Positions 35,701-45,150 of a DNA stretch of 64,000 nucleotides are shown piece after piece; the first letter of the stretch is position 1; each line of letters begins with the position of its first letter. A program made the position numbers and the translations under genes. Source of the stretch: Devosia ureilytica. Lineage in GTDB: Bacteria; Pseudomonadota; Alphaproteobacteria; Rhizobiales; Devosiaceae. The stretch covers positions 62,001 through 126,000 of the forward strand of contig NZ_JAMZCU010000002.1 of the NCBI RefSeq assembly GCF_024273195.1, in the 5' to 3' direction. Under the pieces are notes generated by a model. It had not been told where the DNA came from, did not search any database, and worked only from the letters and a program-made list of their open reading frames with translations.

Positions 35701-35824
35701 GACCCCCTCGCCCCTTCAGGGGAGAGGGCTGGGGTGAGGGGTGAAGGCCCATCGGCTGGCTCTCCGCCAAGCTGAACCCCTCATCCGGCCCTGTCGGGCC
35801 ACCTTCTCCCCTCAGGGGAGAAGA
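35701..35824. repeat. RIME-like palindromic repeat, copy D
   Basis: An element of about 124 bp with CCCCTCGCCCCTTCAGGGGA near one end and CTTCTCCCCTCAGGGGAGAA at the other, enclosing GAACCCCTCATCCGGCCC. It ends at the panC stop codon and could serve as its transcript end. It is the closest match to the copy at 27171. Confidence 0.7.
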
Positions 35825-36697
35825 CTAAACCGGCACCCTCGCCGCAATCCCTCGGCCGATCACCAGATTATCAATCAGCCGCGTCGTCCCCAGATGCGCG
35901 GCCACTGCACAAAGAGCGCCTCGCGCGCCCACGGTCGCAATGACCCCGAGGCTTTCGGGGTCACGCACCTCCCAATATTGCGGCCTGATCCGTTCGGATT
36001 GCGCCAGGACGCTCAACCCGATGCGGGCCAGCGCCTCGGCATCGTGCTCACCGGCCTGATAGGCAGCCTCGACGGCAAGCAGGCTCTGGCGCAACAGCGG
36101 CGCGGCCGCCCGATCCTCGGGCGAGAGATAGACATTGCGCGAACTGAGCGCCAAGCCGTCGTTTTCACGCACGATGGCGCCGCGCCTGATTTCAACCGGC
36201 ACATCCAGATCGCGCACCATCCGCTCGATCACGGCGCATTGCTGCGCATCCTTTTGCCCGAACAGGGCCACATGCGGCTGCACCAGGTTGAAGAGTTTCA
36301 GCACCACCGTGGTCACGCCACGGAAATGCCCCGGCCGTTCCGCCCCGCAGAGCGGCCCCGATACCATGGTCTCCTCCACCAGCGTCGAGGCGCCGGTGGG
36401 ATACATATCCTCCACCGACGGCAGGAACAGCGCATCGACCCCCGCCGCCTCCAGCTTTTCGATATCGGCCTCGATGGGGCGCGGATAGCGGCTCAGATCC
36501 TCGTTCGGCCCGAATTGCAGCGGATTAACGAAGATCGAGGCGATGACGATATCAGCCTGGGCCCGCGCCTGCGCCATCAGGCTCATATGCCCCTCATGCA
36601 GCGCCCCCATTGTGGGCACGAAACCCACCCTGGTGCCTTGCGTCACCTTGGCGCGCCATTCCCGGAGGCTGGCCTTGTCCCTGAGGATCAGTGTCAT
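35825..36697 (-). CDS. panC: Pantothenate synthetase
   Basis: A 290-aa enzyme that joins pantoate and beta-alanine with ATP to form pantothenate. The HIGH-type motif is in PTMGALHEGHMSL, followed by SIFVNPLQFGPNEDLSRYPR, GHFRGVTTVVLKLFNLVQP, FGQKDAQQ and the LSSRN loop. It overlaps the coaBC gene by four bases (ATGA). The local order panB-coaBC-panC puts three steps toward coenzyme A in one operon. Confidence 0.96.
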   Translation of the reverse strand: MTLILRDKASLREWRAKVTQGTRVGFVPTMGALHEGHMSLMAQARAQADIVIASIFVNPLQFGPNEDLSRYPRPIEADIEKLEAAGVDALFLPSVEDMYPTGASTLVEETMVSGPLCGAERPGHFRGVTTVVLKLFNLVQPHVALFGQKDAQQCAVIERMVRDLDVPVEIRRGAIVRENDGLALSSRNVYLSPEDRAAAPLLRQSLLAVEAAYQAGEHDAEALARIGLSVLAQSERIRPQYWEVRDPESLGVIATVGARGALCAVAAHLGTTRLIDNLVIGRGIAARVPV

Positions 36698-37905
36698 GCG
36701 ATGAGGTCCCAGATTTGCCGGGCGATCTCGGCCTTTGAACCGAGTGCCAGCGGATGGCGCGCGCCCTTGGCCGACAGCAGCACGCCCGCATTGGTGCCCA
36801 CGGCAAAGCCGGTCTGGCCTTCGGCGCCCAGTTTGCTGACTTCATTGGCAAAGAGAAAATCGAGCCCCTTGGCCTTGAGCTTGCCGGCACCGTGTTCCTC
36901 AACATTGTCGGTCTCGGCGGCAAAGCCGAGGAACCACTGGTCCCTTGCCGCTTGCCGCAGGCTTCCCAACACATCGGTCGAGGGCACGAGATCGAGCGCA
37001 ATGGCGTCGGAGGCGCGCTTCAATTTGCTGGCCGATGGCGCGGCCACCGCATAGTCCATCACCGCTGCCGTGGCGACGACGCCACTTGCTCCGGGCAAGC
37101 GCGCGAGCGCCGCCGCGGCCATCTCCTCGGCGGTCCGCACTTCGACCAGGTGCAACCGGCTCTCGGCGCCGCGCGGCGCAACGGGGCGCACCACGCCCTT
37201 GTCCATGCCCAGCACATAGTCGACGACAGCACCGCGTCGAAGGGCTTCCTCGGCCATGGCCGCGCCCATCCGGCCGGTCGAATGATTGGTAATATAGCGC
37301 ACCGCGTCGATGGCCGTGGTCGTCGGCCCTGCGGTAATCAGAATGCGTTCATCTTTGAGATCCTGGACCCGGTCCGGGCGCAACGCCGCCTCGATGGCCG
37401 CCACGATTGTCGCCACCGGCGCGAGCTTCCCCATGCCCACTTCGCCACACGCCAGAAGCCCGGAGGCCGGCTCGATGACCCGCGCGCCACGCTCGACCAG
37501 GGTCGCAAGGTGTTGTTGTACAATGGGTTTTTCCCACATGACGGTATTCATCGCCGGGGCAATCAGCATGGGCGCTTCGCTCGCCAGCGCCACCGTGGTC
37601 GGCAGATCATCCGCCAGCCCTAAAGCCAGTCGCGCCAATAGGTTAGCACTCGCCGGCGCAAACACCATCACCTCCGCCCAGCGTGCAAAATCAATATGTT
37701 CGGTCCCCGAAACATCAGGCCCAAACTGCTCCACCCGCGCCTTCCGCCCGCTCAAGGTCTCAAGCACCAGCGGCGAAACAAACTCCGTCGCACTCTTTGT
37801 AAGCAGGCACTGAACCTGGTGTCCGGCCTTGCCCAATTCGGACACGACATCGGCAATCTTATAGGCTGAAATCGACCCGGAAATCGCAATCAGGACATTG
37901 GCCAT
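36694..37905 (-). CDS. coaBC: Bifunctional phosphopantothenoylcysteine decarboxylase / phosphopantothenate-cysteine ligase
   Basis: A 403-aa fusion. The N-terminal FMN-dependent CoaC domain has ISGSISAYKIADVVSELG, TEHIDFARWAEVMVFAPASANL, PAMNTVMW and the catalytic-flap sequence SGLLACGEVGMG. The C-terminal CoaB domain has ILITAGPTTTAIDAVRYITNHSTGRMG. The ATG at 37905 gives the canonical MANVLIAISG start; upstream codons lie in panB. It starts 4 bases after the panB stop and overlaps panC. Confidence 0.96.
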   Translation of the reverse strand: MANVLIAISGSISAYKIADVVSELGKAGHQVQCLLTKSATEFVSPLVLETLSGRKARVEQFGPDVSGTEHIDFARWAEVMVFAPASANLLARLALGLADDLPTTVALASEAPMLIAPAMNTVMWEKPIVQQHLATLVERGARVIEPASGLLACGEVGMGKLAPVATIVAAIEAALRPDRVQDLKDERILITAGPTTTAIDAVRYITNHSTGRMGAAMAEEALRRGAVVDYVLGMDKGVVRPVAPRGAESRLHLVEVRTAEEMAAAALARLPGASGVVATAAVMDYAVAAPSASKLKRASDAIALDLVPSTDVLGSLRQAARDQWFLGFAAETDNVEEHGAGKLKAKGLDFLFANEVSKLGAEGQTGFAVGTNAGVLLSAKGARHPLALGSKAEIARQIWDLIA

Positions 37906-37909
37906 GGTC

Positions 37910-38728
37910 TTACTCGGCCCGCCGAGGCAGCGGGATCGGCCCGCGCGAAGCCTTTGTTTCATCGACATAATCGCCGACCGCCGCCTTGATGATCGTGGCC
38001 ACGTCAGCCCGCGGCCGGGCGAAGCTGGGCGGCGGGCTGGTGTTGAGCCCGATGAGATCGTTGATGACCAGAACCTGGCCGGCGCAATCCTGCCCCGAAC
38101 CAATTCCGATGGTGGGAATGGTCAGCATATGGGTGATCTCGGCGGCCAGCGCCGGGGTCACGCATTCAAGCACAAGGGCAAAGGCACCGGCAGCCTCAAG
38201 CGCCCGCGCCTCGGCGCGCAGCCGCTCGGCCGAAGCCTCGTCCTTGCCATGCATATAGTAGCCGCCCATCTGGTGCACATGCTGTGGCGTCAGCCCGATA
38301 TGGGCGACCACGGCAATGCCATGGGCCACAAGCCGCTCGACCGTCGGCACCATGGCGAGGCCACCTTCGAGCTTGACCGCCTCCACCCCGGTTTCCTTCA
38401 TTACCCGAACGGCATTGCTGAGCGCCACCGCCGGTTCAGTCACCGAACCGAATGGCATGTCGCAGACCAGCAGCGCCCGCGATGAGCCCCGTTTGACCGC
38501 CGCGGCATGGCGGATCATGTCGTCGAGCGTCACCGGCAGCGTCGTCTCATGACCGAGCACCACATTGCCGAGGCTATCCCCGACCAGGATCATGTCGACC
38601 CCGGCCATGTCGACAAGGGCGGCCATGGTGGCGTCATAGGCGGTGAGCATGGCAATGGCCTCGCCGCGGCGCCGCATGGCAGCGATATCGCGCGTGGTCA
38701 GGCGCTTGAGAGGGGTCTGGGTCGACAA
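37910..38728 (-). CDS. panB: 3-methyl-2-oxobutanoate hydroxymethyltransferase
   Basis: A 272-aa enzyme that makes ketopantoate from ketoisovalerate and methylene-THF, the first step toward pantothenate. Signatures include LTAYDATMAALVDMAGVDMILVGDSLGNVVLG, the GGYYMHGKD segment and CVTPALAAEIT with the catalytic Glu nearby. I chose the TTG at 38728, since GGAGGA lies 6 bases upstream and the protein then begins MSTQTPLKRLTTRD; an ATG 21 codons further up lacks such a site. It is the first gene of the panB-coaBC-panC operon. Confidence 0.95.
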   Translation of the reverse strand: MSTQTPLKRLTTRDIAAMRRRGEAIAMLTAYDATMAALVDMAGVDMILVGDSLGNVVLGHETTLPVTLDDMIRHAAAVKRGSSRALLVCDMPFGSVTEPAVALSNAVRVMKETGVEAVKLEGGLAMVPTVERLVAHGIAVVAHIGLTPQHVHQMGGYYMHGKDEASAERLRAEARALEAAGAFALVLECVTPALAAEITHMLTIPTIGIGSGQDCAGQVLVINDLIGLNTSPPPSFARPRADVATIIKAAVGDYVDETKASRGPIPLPRRAE

Positions 38729-38891
38729 AAGCAGTCCTCCAACCCGACCGGGTCCAACATGGCCCGGCTGTTTGCGGGGGAGATAGGACAAAGTGCCCCC
38801 CGGCGCCAGCCCTTCATTGGTGCTATGCGCTCAGCGCCCAGAGCGGTTCCGGCAAAAGTATATGCGGTTGTGGCTCGGAAGCGCGACTAGG

Positions 38892-39455
38892 CTAAGCGCG
38901 CCGCACCGGCCCGAGAGACGCGCGAACCTCGCGCCACGCCCCCGGGGCGACCCCCTCCAGCGTCCAGTCAGCCACCTGCCAGCGCACCAGCCGCAGGGTC
39001 GGGTACCCTACTGCTGCTGTCATCCGCCGCACTTGCCGGTTGCGCCCTTCGGTGATGGTCAGTGATATCCAGCTGTCGGGCACGCTCTTGCGAAACCGCA
39101 CTGGCGGATCACGCGGCCAGAGCGCCGGCGGGTCAATCAGTTGCGCCTTGGCCGGGCGTGTCGGACCATCCTTGAGCGCCACGCCGCGGCGCAATTGTGC
39201 CAAAGCCGCCTCGGTGGGCTCCCCCTCCACCTGCACCAGATAGGTCTTTTCCTTATTGTAGCGTGGCGATGAAATCTGCGCCTGTAGCGCCCCGTCATCG
39301 GTCAGCAGCAACAGGCCCTCGCTATCCTTGTCGAGCCGCCCGGCGGGATACACCCCCGGCACCTTGACGAAATCCGCCAGCGTCTCTCCCGGCCCCCCGC
39401 CGGTAAACTGGGACAGCACACCAAATGGCTTATTAAAGAGGATCAGGCGCGCCAT
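38892..39455 (-). CDS. rluE: RluE-type 23S rRNA pseudouridine synthase
   Basis: About 187 aa, RsuA/RluB/E/F group without an S4 domain. [17 protein letters not shown] opens the catalytic domain. The catalytic Asp lies in [20 protein letters not shown], and the C-terminal [25 protein letters not shown] is typical. The start at 39455 matches the short RluE form; upstream codons lack similarity. In E. coli the enzyme modifies U2457 of 23S rRNA. Confidence 0.9.
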   Translation of the reverse strand: MARLILFNKPFGVLSQFTGGGPGETLADFVKVPGVYPAGRLDKDSEGLLLLTDDGALQAQISSPRYNKEKTYLVQVEGEPTEAALAQLRRGVALKDGPTRPAKAQLIDPPALWPRDPPVRFRKSVPDSWISLTITEGRNRQVRRMTAAVGYPTLRLVRWQVADWTLEGVAPGAWREVRASLGPVRRA

Positions 39456-39574
39456 CGATAGCCAAGCCGTTCGGGGTAAAAGCAAACCAGCGCCGCAAAT
39501 GGGCCGTCGCATTCGGCGTCAATATAGAGTGACACATCAGTAAAGTGCGTCAGACTCCGCCGCAAGAGTGACCG

Positions 39575-40594
39575 TCAGGTTCGCACCAAGGTGCTGTCCC
39601 TCACCACGACCTCGGGATCAATTTGCGTCACCCGTGGCGGGGGCAACTCCTCACCGCTGCCAATGAGCGCCATCAGGCGCTCGACGGCCAGCTCGGTGAC
39701 AATCTCGACCGGGTAATTGACACTCGATAGCGGCACCACGGCGTGTTCCGCAAATTCGATGTTGTCGAACCCGATAATGGCCAGATCGCGCGGAACCGAA
39801 TATCCGTTCTTGATGCACCAGCGCAGCGCCCCAAGGGCAAGAGAGTCGTTGGCGGAAAATATTGCAGTGGGTCGCTTGGGTCCCGCCATGAGCGCGTCCA
39901 TGGCCAGGAAGCCGCGCAGGACCGAATGACCGCGCGGGTCCACCGCCAGCGCGGGATCGAAATCGATCCCCGCTTCGGTCAGCGCATTTACATAGCCCTG
40001 GCGCTTTTCGCGATTGCCCAGGGGATTGGCGCCGTCGATCAGGCCGATCTGTTTGTGCCCGATATCGATGAGGTGCCGGGTGGCCTTGTAGGCGCCGCGC
40101 ATTTCGTCAACACAGACCGCATCCAGCCCTGAATCCGGGTCGCCGACCAGCATGACCACCGGATAATTGGCCAGGCGCAGGGCGCGAATATGGGCGATCT
40201 GCCGGTGGCTCGTCGGGTAGATCAGGATGCCATCCACCTGGCGCGAACGGACCAGCTCCAACACCTTCTTTTCCTCGGCCAGGTTATTGTTCGAGGTCGC
40301 GAAAAGAGTGGCATATCCGCGTTCGGCCAGCGCCAGCTCGATCGCCTGGGCGGTGTGGGTCAGGGTCGGGTTGGTGATGTCGGTCAGCACCAGCCCGATG
40401 GTTTTGGTCTCGCGGCTGACCAGCGACTTGGCGATAAAATTGGGAAGATAGTTCAGGCTATTCGCTGCTTCGCGAATGAGCTGGCGGGTTTCGACAGGAA
40501 TACGCGGGCTGTCGCGCAAAGCCAGCGACACCGTATTGGTCGAAAATCCGGTTTTGTCGGCGATATCCTTCAGCCGGACAATGCCTCTGCCCAT
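39575..40594 (-). CDS. LacI-family transcriptional regulator of the sugar locus
   Basis: A 339-aa repressor. The N-terminal HTH (IVRLKDIADKTGFSTNTVSLALRDSPRIP) and hinge helix (LNYLPNFIAKSL) are followed by a periplasmic-binding-protein-like sensor domain (TIGLVLTDITNPTLTHTAQAIELAL). It is the last gene of the aldo/keto reductase-VOC-LacI group, read away from the ABC importer operon, so it probably controls both units in response to a sugar of this pathway. Quasi-palindromic ATTAACG sites lie upstream of both transcription units. Confidence 0.93.
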   Translation of the reverse strand: MGRGIVRLKDIADKTGFSTNTVSLALRDSPRIPVETRQLIREAANSLNYLPNFIAKSLVSRETKTIGLVLTDITNPTLTHTAQAIELALAERGYATLFATSNNNLAEEKKVLELVRSRQVDGILIYPTSHRQIAHIRALRLANYPVVMLVGDPDSGLDAVCVDEMRGAYKATRHLIDIGHKQIGLIDGANPLGNREKRQGYVNALTEAGIDFDPALAVDPRGHSVLRGFLAMDALMAGPKRPTAIFSANDSLALGALRWCIKNGYSVPRDLAIIGFDNIEFAEHAVVPLSSVNYPVEIVTELAVERLMALIGSGEELPPPRVTQIDPEVVVRDSTLVRT

Positions 40595-40658
40595 GGTTCA
40601 TACCCACCTTGCGGCAACGCCGGCCTCAAAGACGGCGTCACCAGGTTTTGCTCCGGCC

Positions 40659-41099
40659 TTACCGGCCTTCGGCGTGCAGTCGCGCGATTGCCTTGAGTTG
40701 CAGGCAATCAGGGTTCATTTCCATAAGTTCGATGCGATTGCCATCGGGATCTTCGATCCACGCCTGTCGATTGCCGTCAAGGCCCATGGCAATCTGCGAC
40801 GTCAGGGTGATGCCGGCTTCCTCAATGCGCTGCACAGTCGCATCCAGGTCGTCGATGGTCAGGCAGAGGTGGTTGGCGCCGTTCGCGTTCCAACCTGGCG
40901 CGCGATCATTTTCTGCACCGGGAAAAACCTCCAGAAACACGTCGTCGGTAATGCGCAGATAGACCAACCAGGTGCTGCCATCATCATTCTTGAGCCGCAG
41001 CATTTCGGGAAAGCCGAGCCGCTTTTCCCAAAAGTCCAGTGAACGGTCCAGGTCCTTCACCTTGATGGCCAGGTGTCCAAAGCCGGTTATGCCCTGCAT
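40659..41099 (-). CDS. VOC-family (glyoxalase-fold) protein
   Basis: About 146 aa with two beta-alpha-beta-beta-beta modules. Potential metal ligands are His in GFGHLAIKVKDLDRSL, Glu in DVFLEVFPG, His in ANHLCLTIDDLD and Glu in NRIELMEMNPD, which is the usual H-E-H-E layout. GGAGGA lies 5-6 bases before the ATG at 41099; two earlier in-frame starts lack it. Position between the reductase and LacI regulator suggests a lyase, isomerase or epimerase step on the imported sugar. Confidence 0.85.
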   Translation of the reverse strand: MQGITGFGHLAIKVKDLDRSLDFWEKRLGFPEMLRLKNDDGSTWLVYLRITDDVFLEVFPGAENDRAPGWNANGANHLCLTIDDLDATVQRIEEAGITLTSQIAMGLDGNRQAWIEDPDGNRIELMEMNPDCLQLKAIARLHAEGR

Positions 41100-41204
41100 G
41101 ATGTCCTCCATTGAATTCGGGGTTCCAGCGCCACCCATTTTGGGACAGAACTAGTGACCTATCTCATCGTTAATACGAATTTTGACGGTTTTGCAACCGC
41201 GATT

Positions 41205-42014
41205 TCAGTCCCAATCGGGACCCCAGGCAGGATCGATCCGGCGGCGGCCCTGATCCACGCTTTCGATATCGCGGATGTCGGTCGGGCTCAGAACGATGGA
41301 TTGGCTGGCAAAGTTTTCGCGGATGCGCTCAACCTTGCTCGAGGTTGGGATGGCGGCATAGCCCTTGGCCAGCTCGAACGCGAGGGCGACCTGGGCGATG
41401 GTGGCGCCATGGGCCGCGGCTATGCGCTGAAGCACCGGATCATCGCCCAAGGTGCCATGGGCGATGGGCAGATAGCAGGTGACGAGAATGCCATTCGCCT
41501 GGCAGAAGTCGGCCAACCGCTTGTTCTGCATATGCGGATTGAGCTCGAACTGATTGGTGGCAATCGCGTCCTCCCCCACAATCGCCATCGTCTGCTGCAG
41601 CAGGTCGATGGTGAAATTGGACACCCCAATCAGTCGTGAAAGCCCGGATTGCTTGGCTTCTGCGATTTGCTCGACATAATCGCCGAGTTCAATCTCCCCG
41701 TTCGGCGAGGGCCAGTGCAGCAAGGTCAGATCAACCTGCTCCAGCCCCAACCGATCCAGGCTCTCGTGCAGCGACGGCAGGAGGTTTCCCTTGGCATAGT
41801 GGCGCGGCGCGATCTTGGTGGTCACAAACACATCGTCCCGCGCCAGCCCGGACCGCGCCACCGCCGCGCCGACCTCGCTCTCGTTGCCATAGTCCTGGGC
41901 GGTGTCGAGATGACGATATCCAATTTCCAGCGCAGCCAGAAGTGCGCTGATCCCTTCAGGCCCGGTTCGGCCATAAGTGCCGAAGCCGAGCTTTGGAATT
42001 GTGCGTACAGTCAT
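41205..42014 (-). CDS. Aldo/keto reductase, 2,5-diketo-D-gluconate reductase-like
   Basis: A 269-aa NADPH-dependent TIM-barrel reductase. The catalytic Asp and Tyr are in YRHLDTAQDYGNESEVG, Lys in VFVTTKIAPRHY and His in LTLLHWPSPNG. It is shorter than the Shaker-type enzyme at 32.4 kb and belongs to the other main branch. AGGGAGG lies just before the ATG at 42014; a long upstream extension of the frame is not coding. It diverges from the importer operon. Confidence 0.91.
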   Translation of the reverse strand: MTVRTIPKLGFGTYGRTGPEGISALLAALEIGYRHLDTAQDYGNESEVGAAVARSGLARDDVFVTTKIAPRHYAKGNLLPSLHESLDRLGLEQVDLTLLHWPSPNGEIELGDYVEQIAEAKQSGLSRLIGVSNFTIDLLQQTMAIVGEDAIATNQFELNPHMQNKRLADFCQANGILVTCYLPIAHGTLGDDPVLQRIAAAHGATIAQVALAFELAKGYAAIPTSSKVERIRENFASQSIVLSPTDIRDIESVDQGRRRIDPAWGPDWD

Positions 42015-42074
42015 AGAACCTCCCTCCGGTAGTCGGGCATTTGCCCCGGTTTTCTGGATCACCAAAAAAGGGTG

Positions 42075-42113
42075 TTGACGATCCGGCTGCGATGAACTTA
42101 GATTAACGCTAAT
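42075..42113 (+). promoter_or_regulatory. Probable promoter and LacI-type operator of the sugar operon
   Basis: TTGACG (42075-42080) and TTAGAT (42098-42103), separated by 17 bases, resemble a sigma-70 promoter. The quasi-palindrome ATTAACGCTAAT (42102-42113), with a central CG as in many LacI-family sites, overlaps the -10 end. The related ATTAACGAT occurs on the minus strand at 41166-41174, upstream of the VOC-lacI genes. Confidence 0.5.
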
Positions 42114-42192
42114 ACAAAGGCAAGCGGAACCAAACCGCATGGCCGGAACCGCGGGAGCGCCACCAAGCGCCAAGCGCGGTGGGGAGGAGAGA

Positions 42193-43083
42193 ATGAAAAC
42201 CATGCGATGGAGTCGCATATCGCCGCAGGCTGCCCTGATACCTGCGGTCGCCGTGACGCTGGTGGCGTTTGTCGGCTCGATCCTGTGGACGCTGTACCTC
42301 AGCTTTACACGCAGCCGCCGTTTGCCTGAATATGACATCGACTGGTCCGAATGGGGTCGCCAGTATGATCGCCTGTTCAAGGATGCCGGCTGGGAAATCT
42401 CGCTGCGCAATCTGATCATCCTGGGTCTCGGCAGCGCCCTGGCCATTGTCTTCGGCTTCATTCTCGCGGCCATGATCGACAAGGAAAAGCGCGGCGAAAG
42501 CCTGTTCCGAACGGTCTTTCTCTATCCTTTGGCGGTGTCATTGATCGTGACCGGCGCGGCCTGGCGCTGGATCCTCAATCCAACCCTGGGAGCCCAGGCG
42601 TTCTTGCGCGGTCTCGGTTGGGAGGTCGATTTCAACTGGCTCGCACAGCCCGATACGGCCATGTACGCCATCATCCTGGCCTCGGTCTGGCAGAGCGCAG
42701 GCTTTTACATGGCCCTGATGCTGGCTGGCCTTAAAGGCATCAATTCCGAAATCTGGAGTGCGGCCAAGCTCGACGGGGTGCCGCTGTGGCGGCTTTACCT
42801 CGAAATCGTCATCCCGATGATGAAATTCACTTTCATCACCTGCGCCATCCTGCTCTCGCTGGGCGTCATCAAGGCCTATGACGTCGTCGTGGCCATGACC
42901 AATGGCGGGCCGGGGCAGAGCACCTGGGTGCCGGCCTATTTCACCATCAACGCGCTCTCCGCCAAGTCGAACCTGGGTTATGCCTCGGCTGCCGCCGTGA
43001 TGATGCTGATCATCACCCTGATCGTCTTCCTGCCATTGGTGGCCCTGACCGCCTGGCAGCAACGCAAGGGAGCGCCGCGATGA
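42193..43083 (+). CDS. Sugar ABC transporter permease (MalF/UgpA type)
   Basis: A 296-aa permease with six membrane spans. The first span is AALIPAVAVTLVAFVGSILWTLYLSF. The coupling loop is SEIWSAAKLDGVPLWRLYLEIVIPMM, and TNGGPGQSTWVPAYF is the usual CUT1-family motif. GGAGGAGAGA precedes the ATG at 42193; an upstream in-frame ATG at 42139 lacks a site. It overlaps the next permease by four bases. Confidence 0.93.
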   Translation: MKTMRWSRISPQAALIPAVAVTLVAFVGSILWTLYLSFTRSRRLPEYDIDWSEWGRQYDRLFKDAGWEISLRNLIILGLGSALAIVFGFILAAMIDKEKRGESLFRTVFLYPLAVSLIVTGAAWRWILNPTLGAQAFLRGLGWEVDFNWLAQPDTAMYAIILASVWQSAGFYMALMLAGLKGINSEIWSAAKLDGVPLWRLYLEIVIPMMKFTFITCAILLSLGVIKAYDVVVAMTNGGPGQSTWVPAYFTINALSAKSNLGYASAAAVMMLIITLIVFLPLVALTAWQQRKGAPR

Positions 43084-44015
43084 GCCAGATGTCCGCATCC
43101 GAGCGCGCCGCCGGCGCCACCGAAGTGCCCGTGGCGCGCGCACCCTATTTTGTTCGCAAGAAGAAGGGCATCAGCCCGCAGTCCATTGCCATCATCGTCT
43201 TTCTCTCGATGTGCGCGCTGTTCTTCTGCATCCCGCTCTACGTGGTGGTGGTGACCTCGTTCAAATCCATGGATCAGATCCGTGAGGGCGCCATCTTTGC
43301 GCTGCCGCAGATCTGGACCCTGGATGCCTGGGACCATGCATGGAACAAGGCCTGCTCGGGCATCAATTGCCATGGCCTCAAGGTCGGGTTCTGGAACTCG
43401 GTGATGATCCTGTTCCCCTCGCTGATCCTGTCCATCGCCCTCTCGATGGTGACCGGCTATGCGCTGGCGCTGTGGAATGTGCGCTGGGCCGGCGCCTTCC
43501 TGTTCCTGTTGTTCATCTGCGCCTTCGTGCCGTTCCAGATCATCATGTACCCGCTGATCGTGATGACCTCGTCCATGAAGGTCTACGGCACCATCTGGGG
43601 CGTCGCCATCGTCCATGCCGTGCTGGCAATGCCTGTGCTGACGCTGATTTTCCGCAATTATTACAAGGACATTCCGCAGGAGATCATGAGCGCTGCGGTG
43701 ATGGACTCCGGCTCGTTCTGGAAGATCTTCTTCGAGATCATCCTGCCCATGAGCGGCAATATCCTGATCGTGATCCTCATCCTGCAGATCACCTCGATCT
43801 GGAACGACTACCTGATCGGGGTGACCTTTGGTGGCCTCAACGGCCAGCCCATGACCGTCAATCTCGCCAATCTGGTCACCATTTCCACTGGCACCACCAA
43901 CTACGCCCACAACATGGCCGCAGCCCTGCTGACCGCCATTCCGCCGCTCGTCGTCTACTTTGTGGTGGGCAAACTTTTCGTGCAGGGCGTCACCGCCGGC
44001 GCCATCAAGGGATAA
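43080..44015 (+). CDS. Sugar ABC transporter permease (MalG/UgpE type)
   Basis: A 311-aa permease with six spans, starting with a cytoplasmic lead of about 35 residues. The coupling loop contains QEIMSAAVMDSGSFWKIFFEIILP, and the family-typical WNDYLIGVTFGG follows. The ATGA overlap with the first permease indicates coupled translation. It includes a CxxxNCH-bearing periplasmic loop (KACSGINCHGLKVGFWNS) of the sort seen in permeases of glucose/mannose-type importers. Confidence 0.93.
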   Translation: MSQMSASERAAGATEVPVARAPYFVRKKKGISPQSIAIIVFLSMCALFFCIPLYVVVVTSFKSMDQIREGAIFALPQIWTLDAWDHAWNKACSGINCHGLKVGFWNSVMILFPSLILSIALSMVTGYALALWNVRWAGAFLFLLFICAFVPFQIIMYPLIVMTSSMKVYGTIWGVAIVHAVLAMPVLTLIFRNYYKDIPQEIMSAAVMDSGSFWKIFFEIILPMSGNILIVILILQITSIWNDYLIGVTFGGLNGQPMTVNLANLVTISTGTTNYAHNMAAALLTAIPPLVVYFVVGKLFVQGVTAGAIKG

Positions 44016-44020
44016 GCCAA

Positions 44021-45121
44021 ATGCCGACAGTCAGCTTCGAACATATCGTCAAGAGCTATGGGTCGATGACCGTGCTCAACGACCTCAACCTGTCCGTGGA
44101 TGATGGCGACTTCCTGGTGCTGCTCGGGCCCTCGGGTTGCGGCAAGACGACCCTGCTCAACCTTCTGGCGGGCCTGCTCGAAGTCAGCGACGGCCGTATC
44201 ATGATCGGCGATCGCGACGTCACCGACCTCGACCCCAAGGACCGGGGCCTGGCCATGGTCTTCCAGTCCTATGCGCTCTATCCGACCAAGACGGTTCACG
44301 GAAACCTCAAGTTCGGACTGTCGGCCAGCAAGCTGCCGCGCGACGAGATCGAAAAGCGCATCGCCTGGGCCGCAAGGCTGTTGCAGATCGAGCCGCTGCT
44401 GAACCGCAAGCCGGGGCAGCTTTCCGGCGGACAGCGCCAGCGCGTCGCCATCGGCCGCGCCCTGGTCAAGAATGTCGGCGTCTTTCTGTTCGACGAACCG
44501 CTGTCCAATCTCGACGCCAAACTGCGCACCGAAATGCGGCTCGAGATCAAGAAGCTCCATGACGAGCTGAAATCCACCATCGTCTATGTGACCCACGATC
44601 AGATCGAGGCCATGACCATGGCCACCCGGATCGCAGTGATGGATGGCGGGGTGATCCAGCAGTTCGGAACGCCCGACGAGATCTACGAACGCCCTGCCAA
44701 TCTGTTTGTGGCCGGCTTCATTGGTTCTCCTGCAATGAACCTGCGCGAAGCAACCCTGAACGTTTCAAACGACAGGATCACCGCCCAACTGGCATCGGGC
44801 GTTGTCCTTGATCTTGAAGGTTACGACTTCGCTGAAACGCCGAGAAACGGCACAAAGGTCATCGTCGGTCTGCGGCCCGAACATTTCGGCGCTCCCGACG
44901 TGCGCGAGGCCAAGGCCGCCGCAACCTTCACCTTGCCGGTGCAATACACCGAGCGCACCGGCTCGGATGCCACCGTCTATCTCAAGCTCGACAATCAATT
45001 GCTTGCCCTGCGGGTCGCACCCGACGCTGCAAGCCGGCTCAAGCCCGGCACCAGTGTTTCGGTCGATTTCCTGAGCGGCAAAGCCAATCTCTTCGACGCC
45101 CAGACCGGGCGGCGGATGTGA
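44021..45121 (+). CDS. Sugar ABC transporter ATP-binding protein (UgpC/MalK type)
   Basis: A 366-aa ATPase. Walker A is GPSGCGKTT, the Q-loop region MVFQSYALYP, the signature LSGGQRQRVAIGRAL, Walker B FLFDEPLSNLDAKLR and the H-loop VYVTHDQIEAMTMA. A C-terminal regulatory TOBE/OB domain (residues about 240-366) is present. The ATG follows the second permease stop by 5 bases. The binding protein gene comes after it, which is an unusual order for this type of importer. Confidence 0.94.
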   Translation: MPTVSFEHIVKSYGSMTVLNDLNLSVDDGDFLVLLGPSGCGKTTLLNLLAGLLEVSDGRIMIGDRDVTDLDPKDRGLAMVFQSYALYPTKTVHGNLKFGLSASKLPRDEIEKRIAWAARLLQIEPLLNRKPGQLSGGQRQRVAIGRALVKNVGVFLFDEPLSNLDAKLRTEMRLEIKKLHDELKSTIVYVTHDQIEAMTMATRIAVMDGGVIQQFGTPDEIYERPANLFVAGFIGSPAMNLREATLNVSNDRITAQLASGVVLDLEGYDFAETPRNGTKVIVGLRPEHFGAPDVREAKAAATFTLPVQYTERTGSDATVYLKLDNQLLALRVAPDAASRLKPGTSVSVDFLSGKANLFDAQTGRRM

Positions 45122-45150
45122 ACGAACCATCGTAAGGGAGGAAACAAGCG

